NCBI RefSeq assembly: GCF_024171885.1
Contig: NZ_JAMTCP010000052.1
Span: 1-42,838 of the forward strand
Length of the DNA stretch: 42,838 nt
Direction: 5' to 3'
From: Streptoalloteichus tenebrarius
GTDB taxonomy: Bacteria > Actinomycetota > Actinomycetes > Mycobacteriales > Pseudonocardiaceae
This document shows positions 35,263 to 42,838 of this stretch, in pieces; the first letter of the stretch is position 1; every line of letters begins with the position of its first letter. The notes under the pieces were generated by a model that saw nothing but the letters and a program-made list of their open reading frames with translations, was not told the DNA's origin and did not search any database. The position numbers and the translations under genes are program-made.

Positions 35263-35883
35263 CAGGTCCCCCTCAGGGCGTCGGGCACCACGCCGTCGGG
35301 TGCGGTCTCGTCCTTGCTCCGCCGGTTGGACTCACGGTAGGGGGCCGGGGTTCCCTCGCGGAACAGGGGGCGTCCCGCTCACTCCGACGGCGGCGCCAGC
35401 CGAACGACCTCCCCTGGTGTTCGCCGGTCTCGGGCCGAGTCCTCGCCGGCGGCGACGTGTGATCCGGGGTGAGGCTTCGGCGGCCGTACAGGGGAGCCCA
35501 TTGCTGGGCGACCGCATGTGGGAAGCCACTTCCTGCTGGGACCACTTTTCGCGTGGTGTCAAGGCATTCACCGAGATGAGCGACAGAGTTATCCACAGGC
35601 TCCGGAGTTGTCCACAGCGGAGCCGAGTGAGGTCGATCCGCGGGGTGTGCGGCGGTAGGCTGGAGCAGGGCTCGCCCCCCAGGGCGGGTGGGGGCTGTCC
35701 TGAGGTGGGTGTGCCGGGCTCGCGCCTGGTGGGAGCCGGAGGCGGCGGGCGGCCGCGGGCGGCATGAGTGAGGGTCCCGTTGGGGACGGGCCACGACGAA
35801 CCGTCGGTGTTCGGCTTCCTCGGTGCTCCTGGTCGTGTTCCGGCCTGGCGGAGGAACGGCCGCGAGTCAGGAACGGCCGCGGC
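35263..35883. other. Intergenic region with two DnaA-box-like 9-mers
   Basis: No convincing gene is seen in this 621-bp gap between two minus-strand genes. Open frames are Arg/Pro-rich shadows. It contains TTATCCACA (35589-35597) and TTGTCCACA (35608-35616) and, on the plus strand, a -10-like TAGGCT at 35656-35661 with no evident target gene. Confidence 0.55.
35589..35616 (+). repeat. Pair of directly repeated DnaA-box-like 9-mers
   Basis: TTATCCACA at 35589 and TTGTCCACA at 35608 are both exact DnaA-box consensus variants in the same orientation, 19 bp apart, each preceded by GAG. They lie between the Asp-rich protein and dynamin operon. Two boxes alone do not make an origin. Confidence 0.7.
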
Positions 35884-37731
35884 TCAGGAGCGGTCGCGCA
35901 GCTCCCTGATCCTGGCCAGCAGTGACTCGACCCGTTCCCGGCCGGACTCCGCCTCGCCCAGCCGCCTGTTCACCACCTGGAGTTCCTTGGCGCGCTCGGC
36001 CGCGTCCATCTTCAACGCCCTGTCCACCTCGCGCAGCTCCGCCTCGATGGCGTCGATCCGCCGGCCCAGCGCCTCGTCCAACGCCAGCGAGAGCTGCTGC
36101 TCGGCCTCGATGAGCTGCTCGGCGACCAACTGGTCCAAAGTGGACCGCGCGTCGGCGATCGCCTCGGTCAGCCACTGCTTCATGTGCTGCTTGTCCGCGG
36201 CGTGCCGCCGGGTGCGGGCCATCCACCACCCGGCCCCGAGGCCGAGCGCGATGGTCACCGGCAGGACGAAGGGGTTGAGCGCGGCGACCCCGAGGCCGGC
36301 CAGCGGCAGGGCCGCGACCCGGCCGGCCCCGAGACCGCCGGAGATGCCCATGAACACCAGGAGCTTGTCCTCGGCCGTCGGCGGGCGCTTCTCCGGGGGC
36401 CGCAGCACGACCGGGGGTTGCGGCGCCCTGGCGAGCTGCGCGCGGATCACCGCCAGCTCGTCCTCGGAGAACAGCTCGGCCAGCGCCGCGTCCGCCACCC
36501 CGCTCAGCCTGGTGGCGAGCGCCCCGCTGACCCGCGCCGACGCCATCTGCAACGCCGCGTCCACGTGGTACGGGAGCTGGGCGAGCTGCTCGCGGTCGGC
36601 GCCCTCGATCGCCCGGCGGAACCAGGACTGCACGTCCAGCATCTGCCGGGCGACCTCGTGGCTGGTCTCCACACGGCAGCGCTGCACGGCGGCGCGCAGC
36701 CGCACGTTCCAGCCCCGCGTCGACGACCGGCGCTCCGAGGTCAGCTCGTCCCGCCGAGTCCGCAACGCCTCGGCCTCGTCCTCGCCGGTGGTCAGCACGC
36801 GGCGGTCCGACTCCAGCCGGACCACCAGCTCGTCGAGGGCCGTCGCCAGCGCCCGCAGCGTGTTGGCCTCGTTGAGCATCACCGAGCGGCCGACCACCAG
36901 CTCCTGCAACGCGGTCTGGAGCTCGGCGACGCCGGAGCGCCCGCGCAGCAGCGCGGCGGCCTCCTGGTTGGGCGCCTTCCCCGCCATCTCGGCCATCCTG
37001 GCCGACACCGGGTGGAAGGTGGCCTCGGCGAACCGGGGCGCGTGCTCGGCGAGCAGCGCCCGGTTGGCCTCCAGCACCTGGCGCCAGCCCCGGTACTGGT
37101 CGGTCTTGGTCAACGCGAAGACGACGGTCTCGACCCGCTCGCCCACGTTCCGCAGGAACCGCAGCTCCCCCTGGGTGAACGGCGCGGACGCGTCCACCAC
37201 GAACAGCAGCGCCGTCGCGTGGGCGGCCGCCTCGACCGCCAGCTCGCCGTGCACCTCGTCGAGCCCGCCGACGCCGGGAGTGTCGATCAGCCGGAGGCGC
37301 TCCAGCAGCGGGATCGGCGCTCCGACCCGCACGTGGCGCGGCGGGAGCTGGCCCTCCGGCAGCTCCCTGCCCGCCGACACCCACGCCGGGAGCTGCTCCA
37401 GCGCGAACGGGACCGGCTCGACGTCACCGGGGTAGCACGCCTGGGCGCGCCACTCGGTCGCGTGCTCCAACACCAGATAGACGGCGGTGGCCACGTCGGC
37501 GTCGACGGGGGACAGGCCCGGGCTGGCCAACAACGCGTTGACCAGCGAACTCTTCCCCCGGTTGGTCTCGCCGACCACCACGACGGTGGGCTGCTCGGGC
37601 CGGGCGGCGCGCACCTCCTCCACCCAGTCCGCCGACCCGGCCCCGGCCTCCCTGAGCAGGCCGACCAGCCGCTCGCGGGTCTGCCGGACCACCTGGGGCA
37701 GGGTCGGGGCGTTCGGCGCGGGCGCGGTCAC
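35884..37731 (-). CDS. Dynamin-family GTPase with membrane hairpin (operon gene 3)
   Basis: This 615-residue large GTPase has P-loop G54-ETNRGKS, switch motif D150-TPG and the base-recognition motif T208-KTD211. Helical stalk regions flank a hydrophobic paddle-like segment at about 452-505 (GISGGLGAGRVAALPLAGLG, VLPVTIALGLGAGWWMA). The C-terminus is a long coiled coil (about 530-615). Bacterial dynamins remodel membranes. Streptomyces DynA/DynB act at sporulation septa and mycobacterial IniA/IniC act in drug stress; a comparable role is inferred. The GTG start overlaps the GrpE-like stop in GTGA, giving translational coupling. Confidence 0.9.
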   Translation of the reverse strand: MTAPAPNAPTLPQVVRQTRERLVGLLREAGAGSADWVEEVRAARPEQPTVVVVGETNRGKSSLVNALLASPGLSPVDADVATAVYLVLEHATEWRAQACYPGDVEPVPFALEQLPAWVSAGRELPEGQLPPRHVRVGAPIPLLERLRLIDTPGVGGLDEVHGELAVEAAAHATALLFVVDASAPFTQGELRFLRNVGERVETVVFALTKTDQYRGWRQVLEANRALLAEHAPRFAEATFHPVSARMAEMAGKAPNQEAAALLRGRSGVAELQTALQELVVGRSVMLNEANTLRALATALDELVVRLESDRRVLTTGEDEAEALRTRRDELTSERRSSTRGWNVRLRAAVQRCRVETSHEVARQMLDVQSWFRRAIEGADREQLAQLPYHVDAALQMASARVSGALATRLSGVADAALAELFSEDELAVIRAQLARAPQPPVVLRPPEKRPPTAEDKLLVFMGISGGLGAGRVAALPLAGLGVAALNPFVLPVTIALGLGAGWWMARTRRHAADKQHMKQWLTEAIADARSTLDQLVAEQLIEAEQQLSLALDEALGRRIDAIEAELREVDRALKMDAAERAKELQVVNRRLGEAESGRERVESLLARIRELRDRS

Positions 37732-38198
37732 GAGCCGGTCCTCGCCCGGTAGACGGTGACGACCGGCGCGCGCAGCAGGTGGCCCCTGTCGACGAAGCCG
37801 ACCACCTCGGTCTCGGCGATCACGCCGTCCAGCCCGGGGTCGTCGGTCGGCGTGGTGCCGCCCGCCTCGTGGTGGGCGGGGTCGAACCGCTCGCCGTCCG
37901 GGCGTACGGCGAGCACGCCCACCCCGGCCAGGCCCTCCTCGATCCGCTCGGCGACCCCGGCGCTCCTGGCCCTGTCCCACGCGTAGACACAGAGCTGGAC
38001 CAGCGCGCGGCGCTCCGCCGCCGCCCGACTCGCCAGCTCGGCCCCGCCGGCCGCACCGCCCCGGTCCAGCGACTCACCCGACACACCACTCGGCTGCACG
38101 TCCCGCACCCCGTGTTCGACGTCGGCGGCGGCGCCGGGGTTCCGTCCGGTTCCGCTCTCCTCGCCCCGGTCCCGTCGTCGGCGCCACCACCCGCTCAC
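37728..38198 (-). CDS. GrpE-like nucleotide-exchange-factor domain protein (operon gene 2)
   Basis: The product is 156 residues. The first ~55 are charged and low complexity. Residues 60-100 form a short helix pair. The C-terminal part reads FDPAHHEAGG (105-114) and then GVIAETEVVGFVDRGHLLRA, matching the beta-wing domain of GrpE (FDPxxHEA... GYxxxGRVLRPAxV). The long N-terminal coiled coil of canonical GrpE is largely missing. GrpE releases ADP from Hsp70 chaperones, but no Hsp70 gene is in this operon. The gene overlaps both neighbours by 4 bp (GTGA at each junction), so the three products are made together. Confidence 0.75.
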   Translation of the reverse strand: MSGWWRRRRDRGEESGTGRNPGAAADVEHGVRDVQPSGVSGESLDRGGAAGGAELASRAAAERRALVQLCVYAWDRARSAGVAERIEEGLAGVGVLAVRPDGERFDPAHHEAGGTTPTDDPGLDGVIAETEVVGFVDRGHLLRAPVVTVYRARTGS

Positions 38199-39760
38199 GT
38201 CGCCCCCCGTCCCCTGAGCTGCTGCCAGATCAGGAAGTACGCGCGGTGCACCACGTGGGCGATGCGGCTCTGCGCCGGTGTCGCGCCGAACGCCGCGAAG
38301 GAGCGCCACCACCCGGCCCGTTCCAGGGCGTAGGCCTCCCACTCGTGCGGCGGGCGTCCGGGCAGGCCGAGCTGCTCGCCGGGATCGGCGCTGCTGCCGA
38401 CCCGCAGCACCTCCTCGGCCAGGTCCTCCGGCATCACCACGGCCCCGGCGGCGACCAGCGTCAACGCCTCCAGCAGCCGGAGCTGGTGCGCCTCCGGCTT
38501 CGCGAGCAGCACCTCGATCGCGTCGTGCACCCGCTGGCGCTCGCCGGGATCGCCGGAGGCGTGGGCCAGGGCGGTCACCGAGGCCAGGGCGGCCGCCGCC
38601 TTGATCCCGTCGGCGCGGGCGCGGAACACCGCGTCGAGCCGGCCCCGCACCCCGTCCAGGCCCGAGGCGTCGAGCAGCCGACGCCGCAACGCGCCGGCCG
38701 TGATCGCGGGCTCCGCGTCGAGGATCTCCAACGCGCGGCGGACGCCGTAGAGGTCGAGGCGCTCCAGCAGCCGGGCCCTGGTGCCGGCGGGCACCGCGCA
38801 CTCCCAGGTGGCGAAGAGGTCCGCGGAGATCAACATCATCTCTCTCGTGGCCTCGTCCAGCTCGGCGAGCTGCCGCAGCGCGTCGGCGTCGGCGGAGGTG
38901 AAGCCGCCGGTCTCCGCGGTCTCGGCGAGCAGGCCGATCACCGGGAGCACGTCGGCGACCCTGGGCTTGAGCGTGCTGGCCTGCTTCTCGGCGAGCAGGG
39001 TCGCGGCCCGCCACACGTCGCCGTCGGCCCCCTCGACCGACTCGGGGGCGATCGTGTCCGCCTTGTTCAGCACGGCGATCGCGTTGACCGGGCCGGCCTC
39101 CCTGCTGGCCGTGGCGGCGGTGAACGCGGCGAGCGCCTGGTGGTCGTCGGAGCGGACGGCCTGGGTGACGACGTAGATCACGGCCTCCGCTCCGGCGACC
39201 GCGTTGCGCGAGACCGGGTCCAGCTCGTCGTCCCCGCCGCCGTTGCCGGCCTCGGCCCGCGCCGCCCCGAGGAGCTGCTCGGTCCTCGCGACCGAGGCGG
39301 CGTCGAGCGAGCCCAGCCCCGGGGTGTCGATGACGGTGAGATCGCGCAGCACCGCGTTCGTGAGGTAGGCCTCCAGGTGCGAGACCTCGTCGACGGCCAC
39401 GCCCAGCTCGGCGGGGATCATGCCGTGGGCGTCGAACGGGAGCACCTGCTTGCGCCCGTCGGTGAACACCACCTCGACCCGGTCCACGGTGCCGTACTGG
39501 AACCGGGTGACCAGGCGGGTGCACTCGCCCACGTCCGTCGGGGCCACGCGTCGGCCGATCAGGGCGTTGACCAGCGTGGACTTGCCCGACTTGATGCGGC
39601 CGGCCACCGCGACCTGCAACGGGGCCGACAGGCGGCGCAGCACCTCCCTGAACCCCGCGGCGGTGCGGTCGCAGACCTGCGGTCGCAGCCGTTGGCAGAG
39701 GTCGGCCACCGCGGCCGACAGCGGACCGGCGAAACGCTGCTGGTCGGTTGCCGTGCTCAC
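38195..39760 (-). CDS. Dynamin-family GTPase (operon gene 1)
   Basis: This 521-residue GTPase has P-loop G54-RIKSGKS, D145-TPG and N232-KAD235, with the P-loop at the same residue number as in the partner dynamin. Long Ala/Leu/Glu-rich helices follow (about 270-460), and the C-terminus (SRIAHVVHRAYFLIWQQL) is a possible amphipathic membrane helix. No obvious TM hairpin is seen, unlike the partner; such soluble-plus-membrane pairs are typical of bacterial two-dynamin systems. GTG 39760 with GAGGGG about 10 nt upstream is preferred; ATG 39811 is an in-frame alternative adding 17 residues. It overlaps the GrpE-like gene by 4 bp. Confidence 0.9.
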   Translation of the reverse strand: MSTATDQQRFAGPLSAAVADLCQRLRPQVCDRTAAGFREVLRRLSAPLQVAVAGRIKSGKSTLVNALIGRRVAPTDVGECTRLVTRFQYGTVDRVEVVFTDGRKQVLPFDAHGMIPAELGVAVDEVSHLEAYLTNAVLRDLTVIDTPGLGSLDAASVARTEQLLGAARAEAGNGGGDDELDPVSRNAVAGAEAVIYVVTQAVRSDDHQALAAFTAATASREAGPVNAIAVLNKADTIAPESVEGADGDVWRAATLLAEKQASTLKPRVADVLPVIGLLAETAETGGFTSADADALRQLAELDEATREMMLISADLFATWECAVPAGTRARLLERLDLYGVRRALEILDAEPAITAGALRRRLLDASGLDGVRGRLDAVFRARADGIKAAAALASVTALAHASGDPGERQRVHDAIEVLLAKPEAHQLRLLEALTLVAAGAVVMPEDLAEEVLRVGSSADPGEQLGLPGRPPHEWEAYALERAGWWRSFAAFGATPAQSRIAHVVHRAYFLIWQQLRGRGAT

Positions 39761-39881
39761 CCGTACGAACCCCTCGCCGATCCGGCCACCCGTGGCGTCT
39801 GCGAGGGGCATCGTGCCACGCCCCGCCCGGTTGGCGGTCCACTCCCCGGGGGATCTTGCCGGGGAACGGCGGCGCCGGGGT

Positions 39882-39909
39882 TTGTCGGACCGGCCCCGCC
39901 GGGTAGTTC
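39882..39909 (+). promoter_or_regulatory. Candidate promoter of the small membrane protein gene
   Basis: TTGTCG (39882-39887), 16 bp, TAGTTC (39904-39909), about 40 bp before the GTG start. It lies in the divergent region shared with the dynamin operon. Prediction by eye. Confidence 0.35.
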
Positions 39910-39949
39910 CCCGCCGACGCATCTCCCCTCGATAGGGCTGGAGGCCGTC

Positions 39950-40510
39950 GTGGACGACGCGACCACTGGTTACCTCTTCTTCCTCCTGATCGGCGCGTTA
40001 CTCGTCCTCGCCGTCGGCCGGCTGCTCGCCAGGAGCGGCCGCACCGTCCTGCACGAGGTCTTCCCGGAACGCGACGCGGCGCGGTCGGTGAGCCGGCTGA
40101 TCGCGGTGCTGTTCCACCTCGTCACGCTCGGGCTCCTGGCGCTGATCGCGATCTGGGACCCCTCGGCCGACGACCCGACCCAGGCGCTGCTCGCGAAGTT
40201 CGGGGTGCTGCTGCTGGCCCTGGGTCTGACCTACGGGATCACCCTGGTGGTGCTCAGCCGGGTCCAGACCCGGCGGCGCGACCAGCTCCTCGCCGAGCAC
40301 CTCACCGCGCAGACCGAGGCCGCGCTGGAGCTGGAGGAGGAGCGCGCGCACGCCGAGGGCGGCGCGAGAACGCCCGACGGGTCGGTCGTGCGGCCGGTCG
40401 CCGAGGCGCGCCCGGTCGTCGACCCGGCCGCGCCGGCGCCCAGGACGCCCCGGTCGGCGCCCTCCCCCGGGCACCGCACCCTGCCGCCCGACCTGGCCCC
40501 GCCCACCTGA
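39950..40510 (+). CDS. Small three-helix membrane protein of unknown function
   Basis: The 186-residue product has TM helices at about 8-26, 48-68 and 80-100, followed by an Arg-rich juxtamembrane segment, a Glu/Ala helix (LTAQTEAALELEEERAHAE) and a Pro-rich tail. No family is recognised. GTG 39950 follows GGCTGGAGG with 7-nt spacing. Upstream sequence in the same frame is antisense to the dynamin gene and is rejected. It is divergent from the dynamin operon, so a membrane role linked to it is possible but unproven. Confidence 0.75.
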   Translation: MDDATTGYLFFLLIGALLVLAVGRLLARSGRTVLHEVFPERDAARSVSRLIAVLFHLVTLGLLALIAIWDPSADDPTQALLAKFGVLLLALGLTYGITLVVLSRVQTRRRDQLLAEHLTAQTEAALELEEERAHAEGGARTPDGSVVRPVAEARPVVDPAAPAPRTPRSAPSPGHRTLPPDLAPPT

Positions 40511-40574
40511 GACGGGCCGGACCGGGTCCGACGTCGGTCGTAGGGCCATCTCAGCCCCTGGACCGACGCACCCC

Positions 40575-40615
40575 CTCAGCCTCCGCACCTAACCTCGTGG
40601 GGTGCGGAGGCTGAG
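40575..40615 (+). promoter_or_regulatory. Perfect 15-bp inverted repeat spanning the kinase start codon
   Basis: CTCAGCCTCCGCACC (40575-40589) and its exact complement GGTGCGGAGGCTGAG (40601-40615) flank the 11-nt spacer TAACCTCGTGG. TAACCT (40590-40595) is a good -10 for a leaderless transcript beginning at the GTG at 40602, which lies in the right arm. The repeat could be an operator for a dimeric regulator, or a hairpin hiding the start codon if transcription begins further upstream. Confidence 0.8.
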
Positions 40616-41813
40616 CTTGTGGTTGCGCGCCCACCCCTGGGTGGGTGACTCGCTGCTGGCTCTCGTGCTGTTCCTCTTCGACCTCGCCAGCAAGCGGGGC
40701 AGCCAGTACGACCCGGTCACCGAGACGTTCGTCCAGGTCGTCAGCGCCAGCGACTACATCCTCGGCTCGTTCCTGCTGGTCGGCCCGCTCGTCATCCGGC
40801 GGAAGCGGCCGGTGCTGGCCGCCTACGTCACCCTGTTCGGCGGGATCTTCGTGCTGGTCACGCACGGGCCGTTCGCCGCGCGCATGGGGGCGTTCGCGCT
40901 GGCGATCATGCTCTACACCCTGCTCACGCACGCCACGCGGCGGGTGGCCGCCGCGTACGCGGCCTGGCTGCTCCTGGGCACCCTGCTCTTCTCGATCGCC
41001 ATGGCCAGGGAGTACGGGCTGGCCACCGCCCCGTTCACGGTCTTCTTCCCGGTGCTGATCTTCGCCGTGTTCTGGATGACCGGGGAGTTCGTCGGGGCCC
41101 GCAGGGCCTACCACGCCGAGGTCGAGCAGCGCCTGCGCATGCTGGAGCACGAGCGCGACCAGCAGGCCAAGATCGCCGTCGTCGAGGAGCGCAACCGGAT
41201 CGCGCGGGAGCTGCACGACGTGGTCGCGCACGCGGTGAGCGTGATGATCGTGCAGGCCGACGGCGCGTCGTACGCGCTGAAGACCAGCCCGGAGACCGCG
41301 GGCAGGGCGCTCGCGACGATCTCCGACACCGGCAGGAAGGCGCTGGGCGAGCTGCGCCGGCTGGTCGGCGTGCTCCGCAACGACAGCGAGGGCAACGCCG
41401 AGTACGCCCCGCAGCCCGACGCCAGCGCCCTCGGGGAGCTGGCGGAGAAGATGCGCCAGGTCGGTCTGCCCGTGCGGCTGACCATGACCGGCGACCTGTC
41501 CGACCTGCCGACCGGCGTCGGCCTGACCGTCTTCCGCCTCGTCCAGGAGGCGTTGACCAACACGCTGAAGCACGCGGGGCCGGGCGCCTCGGCCCAGGTC
41601 GTGGTGACCAGGGCCGAGGACGGGGTCGAGGTCGAGATCGTGGACGACGGCCTCGGCACGGCGAACGGCTCGCTGGTCTCCGGCGGCAACGGGCTGATCG
41701 GCATGCGCGAGCGCGTCGCGGTCTACCACGGGACGCTGGAGGCGGGGCCGAGGCCGGGCGGCGGGTGGCGGGTGCGCGCGGTTCTGCCCCTGTCGAGGGA
41801 GTCCGCGACGTAG
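40602..41813 (+). CDS. NarL-type sensor histidine kinase
   Basis: This 403-residue kinase has an N-terminal membrane domain of about five helices (18-160). A coiled linker leads to a HisKA_3 dimerisation domain with phosphoacceptor H205 in RELHDVVAHAVSVM, then a HATPase_c domain with the N-box LVQEALTNTLKHAG and G-boxes VDDGLG and GGNGLIGMRERV. It is typical of actinobacterial DesK/NarL-class kinases with no periplasmic sensor domain. The start GTG 40602 lacks an RBS and lies 7 nt after a -10-like TAACCT, suggesting a leaderless mRNA. It is followed 10 bp later by its response regulator. Confidence 0.95.
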   Translation: MRRLSLWLRAHPWVGDSLLALVLFLFDLASKRGSQYDPVTETFVQVVSASDYILGSFLLVGPLVIRRKRPVLAAYVTLFGGIFVLVTHGPFAARMGAFALAIMLYTLLTHATRRVAAAYAAWLLLGTLLFSIAMAREYGLATAPFTVFFPVLIFAVFWMTGEFVGARRAYHAEVEQRLRMLEHERDQQAKIAVVEERNRIARELHDVVAHAVSVMIVQADGASYALKTSPETAGRALATISDTGRKALGELRRLVGVLRNDSEGNAEYAPQPDASALGELAEKMRQVGLPVRLTMTGDLSDLPTGVGLTVFRLVQEALTNTLKHAGPGASAQVVVTRAEDGVEVEIVDDGLGTANGSLVSGGNGLIGMRERVAVYHGTLEAGPRPGGGWRVRAVLPLSRESAT

Positions 41814-41823
41814 GCTGCTGGGC

Positions 41824-42480
41824 ATGGTCCGGGTGCTGCTGGTGGACGACCAGGAACTGATGCGGATGGGCTTCCGGATGGTGCTCGACGCACAGGAGGA
41901 CCTCGAGGTCGTCGGCGAGGCCGGCGACGGCGCCGAGGCGGTGCGCAAGGCCGCCGAGCTGCGCCCGGACGTGGTCCTGATGGACGTCCGGATGCCGGTG
42001 CTGGACGGGGTGGAGGCGACCAAGCGGATCGTCGAGGAGGAGACCGCGAAGGTCCTGGTGATGACCACGTTCGACCTCGACGAGTACGCGCTGGCGGCGC
42101 TGCGCAACGGGGCGAGCGGGTTCATGCTCAAGGACACCCCTCCCGCGGACCTGGTGTCGGCGGTGCGCGCGGTGGCCAGCGGCGACGCGGTGGTCTCCCC
42201 GAGCGTGACCAAGCGGCTGCTGGACCGGTTCCTCGGCTCGGGCGGCGGCGAGCTGCGCGACGCGAACGTGCTGGACGTGCTCACCGAGCGGGAGCGCGAG
42301 GTGCTGGTGTTGATCGCCAAGGGGCTGTCCAACACCGAGATCGCGGTCAAGCTCTTCCTGTCCGAGGCCACGGTGAAGACCCACGTGGGCCGGATCCTGT
42401 CCAAGCTGGACCTGCGGGACCGGGTGCAGGCGGTCGTGCTGGCCTACGAGACCGGGCTGGTGCGGCCCGGCGAGAGCTGA
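41824..42480 (+). CDS. NarL/LuxR-family response regulator
   Basis: This 218-residue regulator has a receiver domain with acidic pocket D8-D9 and phosphorylated D54 (VVLMDVRMP). TT...LK follows with the conserved Lys in MLKDT. The C-terminal LuxR helix-turn-helix (about 150-210) reads LTEREREVLVLIAKGLSNTEIA and ATVKTHVGRILSKL. It is the cognate partner of the upstream kinase, 10 bp away and cotranscribed. Target genes are unknown. The start ATG 41824 gives the standard receiver N-terminus. Confidence 0.96.
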   Translation: MVRVLLVDDQELMRMGFRMVLDAQEDLEVVGEAGDGAEAVRKAAELRPDVVLMDVRMPVLDGVEATKRIVEEETAKVLVMTTFDLDEYALAALRNGASGFMLKDTPPADLVSAVRAVASGDAVVSPSVTKRLLDRFLGSGGGELRDANVLDVLTEREREVLVLIAKGLSNTEIAVKLFLSEATVKTHVGRILSKLDLRDRVQAVVLAYETGLVRPGES

Positions 42481-42539
42481 GCGTCGGAGCCGAGCCCGGC
42501 CGGCTCCCGAGACGACCGGGACGACCCGCACGGCTCAAC

Positions 42540-42629
42540 GGCCAGGACGGCCAGGACGGCCAGGACGGCCAGGACGGCCAGGACGGCCAGGACGGCCAGG
42601 ACGGCCAGGACGGCCAGGACGGCCAGGAC
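42540..42629 (+). repeat. Ten perfect copies of a 9-bp tandem repeat
   Basis: GGCCAGGAC repeated exactly ten times (90 bp), followed by a broken unit GGCATGG. It lies between the response-regulator stop and the next hairpin, so it is probably in the 3' untranslated part of that mRNA. Forward translation would be (GQD)n. The perfect identity suggests a young, length-variable minisatellite. Confidence 0.98.
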
Positions 42630-42672
42630 GGCATGGTGACCGCGGCGCGGGCGGAGGCGGACGCGGTGGGCA

Positions 42673-42701
42673 GGGGAGGGACCGCCCCGTGGTCCCTCCC
42701 C
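42673..42701. terminator. Hairpin between convergent genes
   Basis: GGGGAGGGACC (42673-42683) pairs perfectly with 42691-42701 around a 7-nt loop. It separates the response-regulator transcript from the minus-strand gene at the window end. Confidence 0.75.
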
Positions 42702-42786
42702 CGCCGCACCCTTCCCCCAGGGCATGGCCCCCGTCCCCTGGCGGCGGTCGCCCCGGTCGGTTCCGGTCGCCGCCGCCCGGGGTTCC

Positions 42787-42838
42787 TCAGCGGTAGTTCT
42801 CGGGGTCGACGTCGACGGCCCGCCGGAACGCGGCCTCG
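42787..42838 (-). CDS. 3' end of a minus-strand gene (TPR-like fragment)
   Basis: Only the last 16 codons plus stop are inside the window: EAAFRRAVDVDPENYR. The spacing AFxRAVxxDP resembles the second helix of a tetratricopeptide repeat. Nothing else can be said about the protein. Confidence 0.45.
   Translation of the reverse strand, partial: EAAFRRAVDVDPENYR

Noticed and set aside
35768-37435. 555-codon plus-strand Ser/Arg-rich frame
   Set aside because: Antisense to a dynamin with all GTPase motifs; typical Ser/Arg shadow.
42540-42629. Possible CRISPR array
   Set aside because: The unit is 9 bp with no spacers; it is a simple tandem repeat.
42347-42725. Minus-strand frames reading (PSW)n or (AVL)n
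   Set aside because: They are translations of the 9-bp tandem repeat and overlap the response regulator; no RBS or domain.

Overview
The window is about 72% G+C and reads as chromosomal DNA of a filamentous actinomycete. The best fit is the order Pseudonocardiales (Saccharothrix, Actinosynnema or Lentzea-like). The reasons are tandem DUF3558 lipoproteins beside a PPE-like type VII secretion protein, many GTG starts, 4-bp start/stop overlaps, HspR-type control of clpB, septum-formation and sensor-domain proteins, and a dynamin-type GTPase operon. The genus is inference. No tRNA, rRNA, insertion sequence, prophage or CRISPR array was recognised.

Layout. 1-3313: three tandem DUF3558 lipoprotein genes (the first cut by the window edge) and a PPE-like protein with a Gly/Pro-rich tail. 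3314-4425: a long leader with a possible small upstream ORF and a GNAT acetyltransferase. 4483-6737: a flavohemoprotein-like gene divergent from a PNPOx-fold protein. 7078-10633: a MarR regulator, then a second MarR regulator coupled to a 14-TM-type MFS exporter with an unusual ~280-residue coiled-coil tail. 10819-15624: clpB behind a HAIR operator, and a class A PBP-like glycosyltransferase whose transpeptidase motifs are all lost. 16393-22275: a GH38 alpha-mannosidase operon with a ROK kinase. 22647-25903: an AhpD-like protein, a small secreted protein and a DUF3311/SSS solute-symporter pair. 26241-30901: a secreted M4 metalloprotease, a septum-formation lipoprotein and a secreted S33 tripeptidyl-aminopeptidase-like hydrolase. 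31021-34077: a stand-alone sensor-domain membrane protein, a 48-residue membrane miniprotein with a perfect CRP-type site upstream, and GTP-dependent PEP carboxykinase. 34504-39760: an Asp-rich repeat protein and a three-gene dynamin / GrpE-like / dynamin operon. 39950-42480: a small membrane protein and a two-component system. The far end carries the last codons of a minus-strand gene.

The genes form several independent housekeeping and accessory units. The most unusual signals are: (i) a dispersed intergenic element, TGTCAG-N22-GGGGG...CCCCC, in three copies with invariant spacing; (ii) the dynamin-GrpE-dynamin operon with no Hsp70 in view; (iii) a PBP-like protein that keeps its glycosyltransferase residues but has lost SxxK, SxN and KTG; (iv) a cluster of four DnaA-box-like 9-mers inside the MFS reading frame, plus a second pair at 35.6 kb; (v) a CRP-type palindrome, strong RBS and intrinsic terminator bracketing a 48-codon gene; and (vi) a perfect 15-bp inverted repeat spanning the start codon of the histidine kinase.
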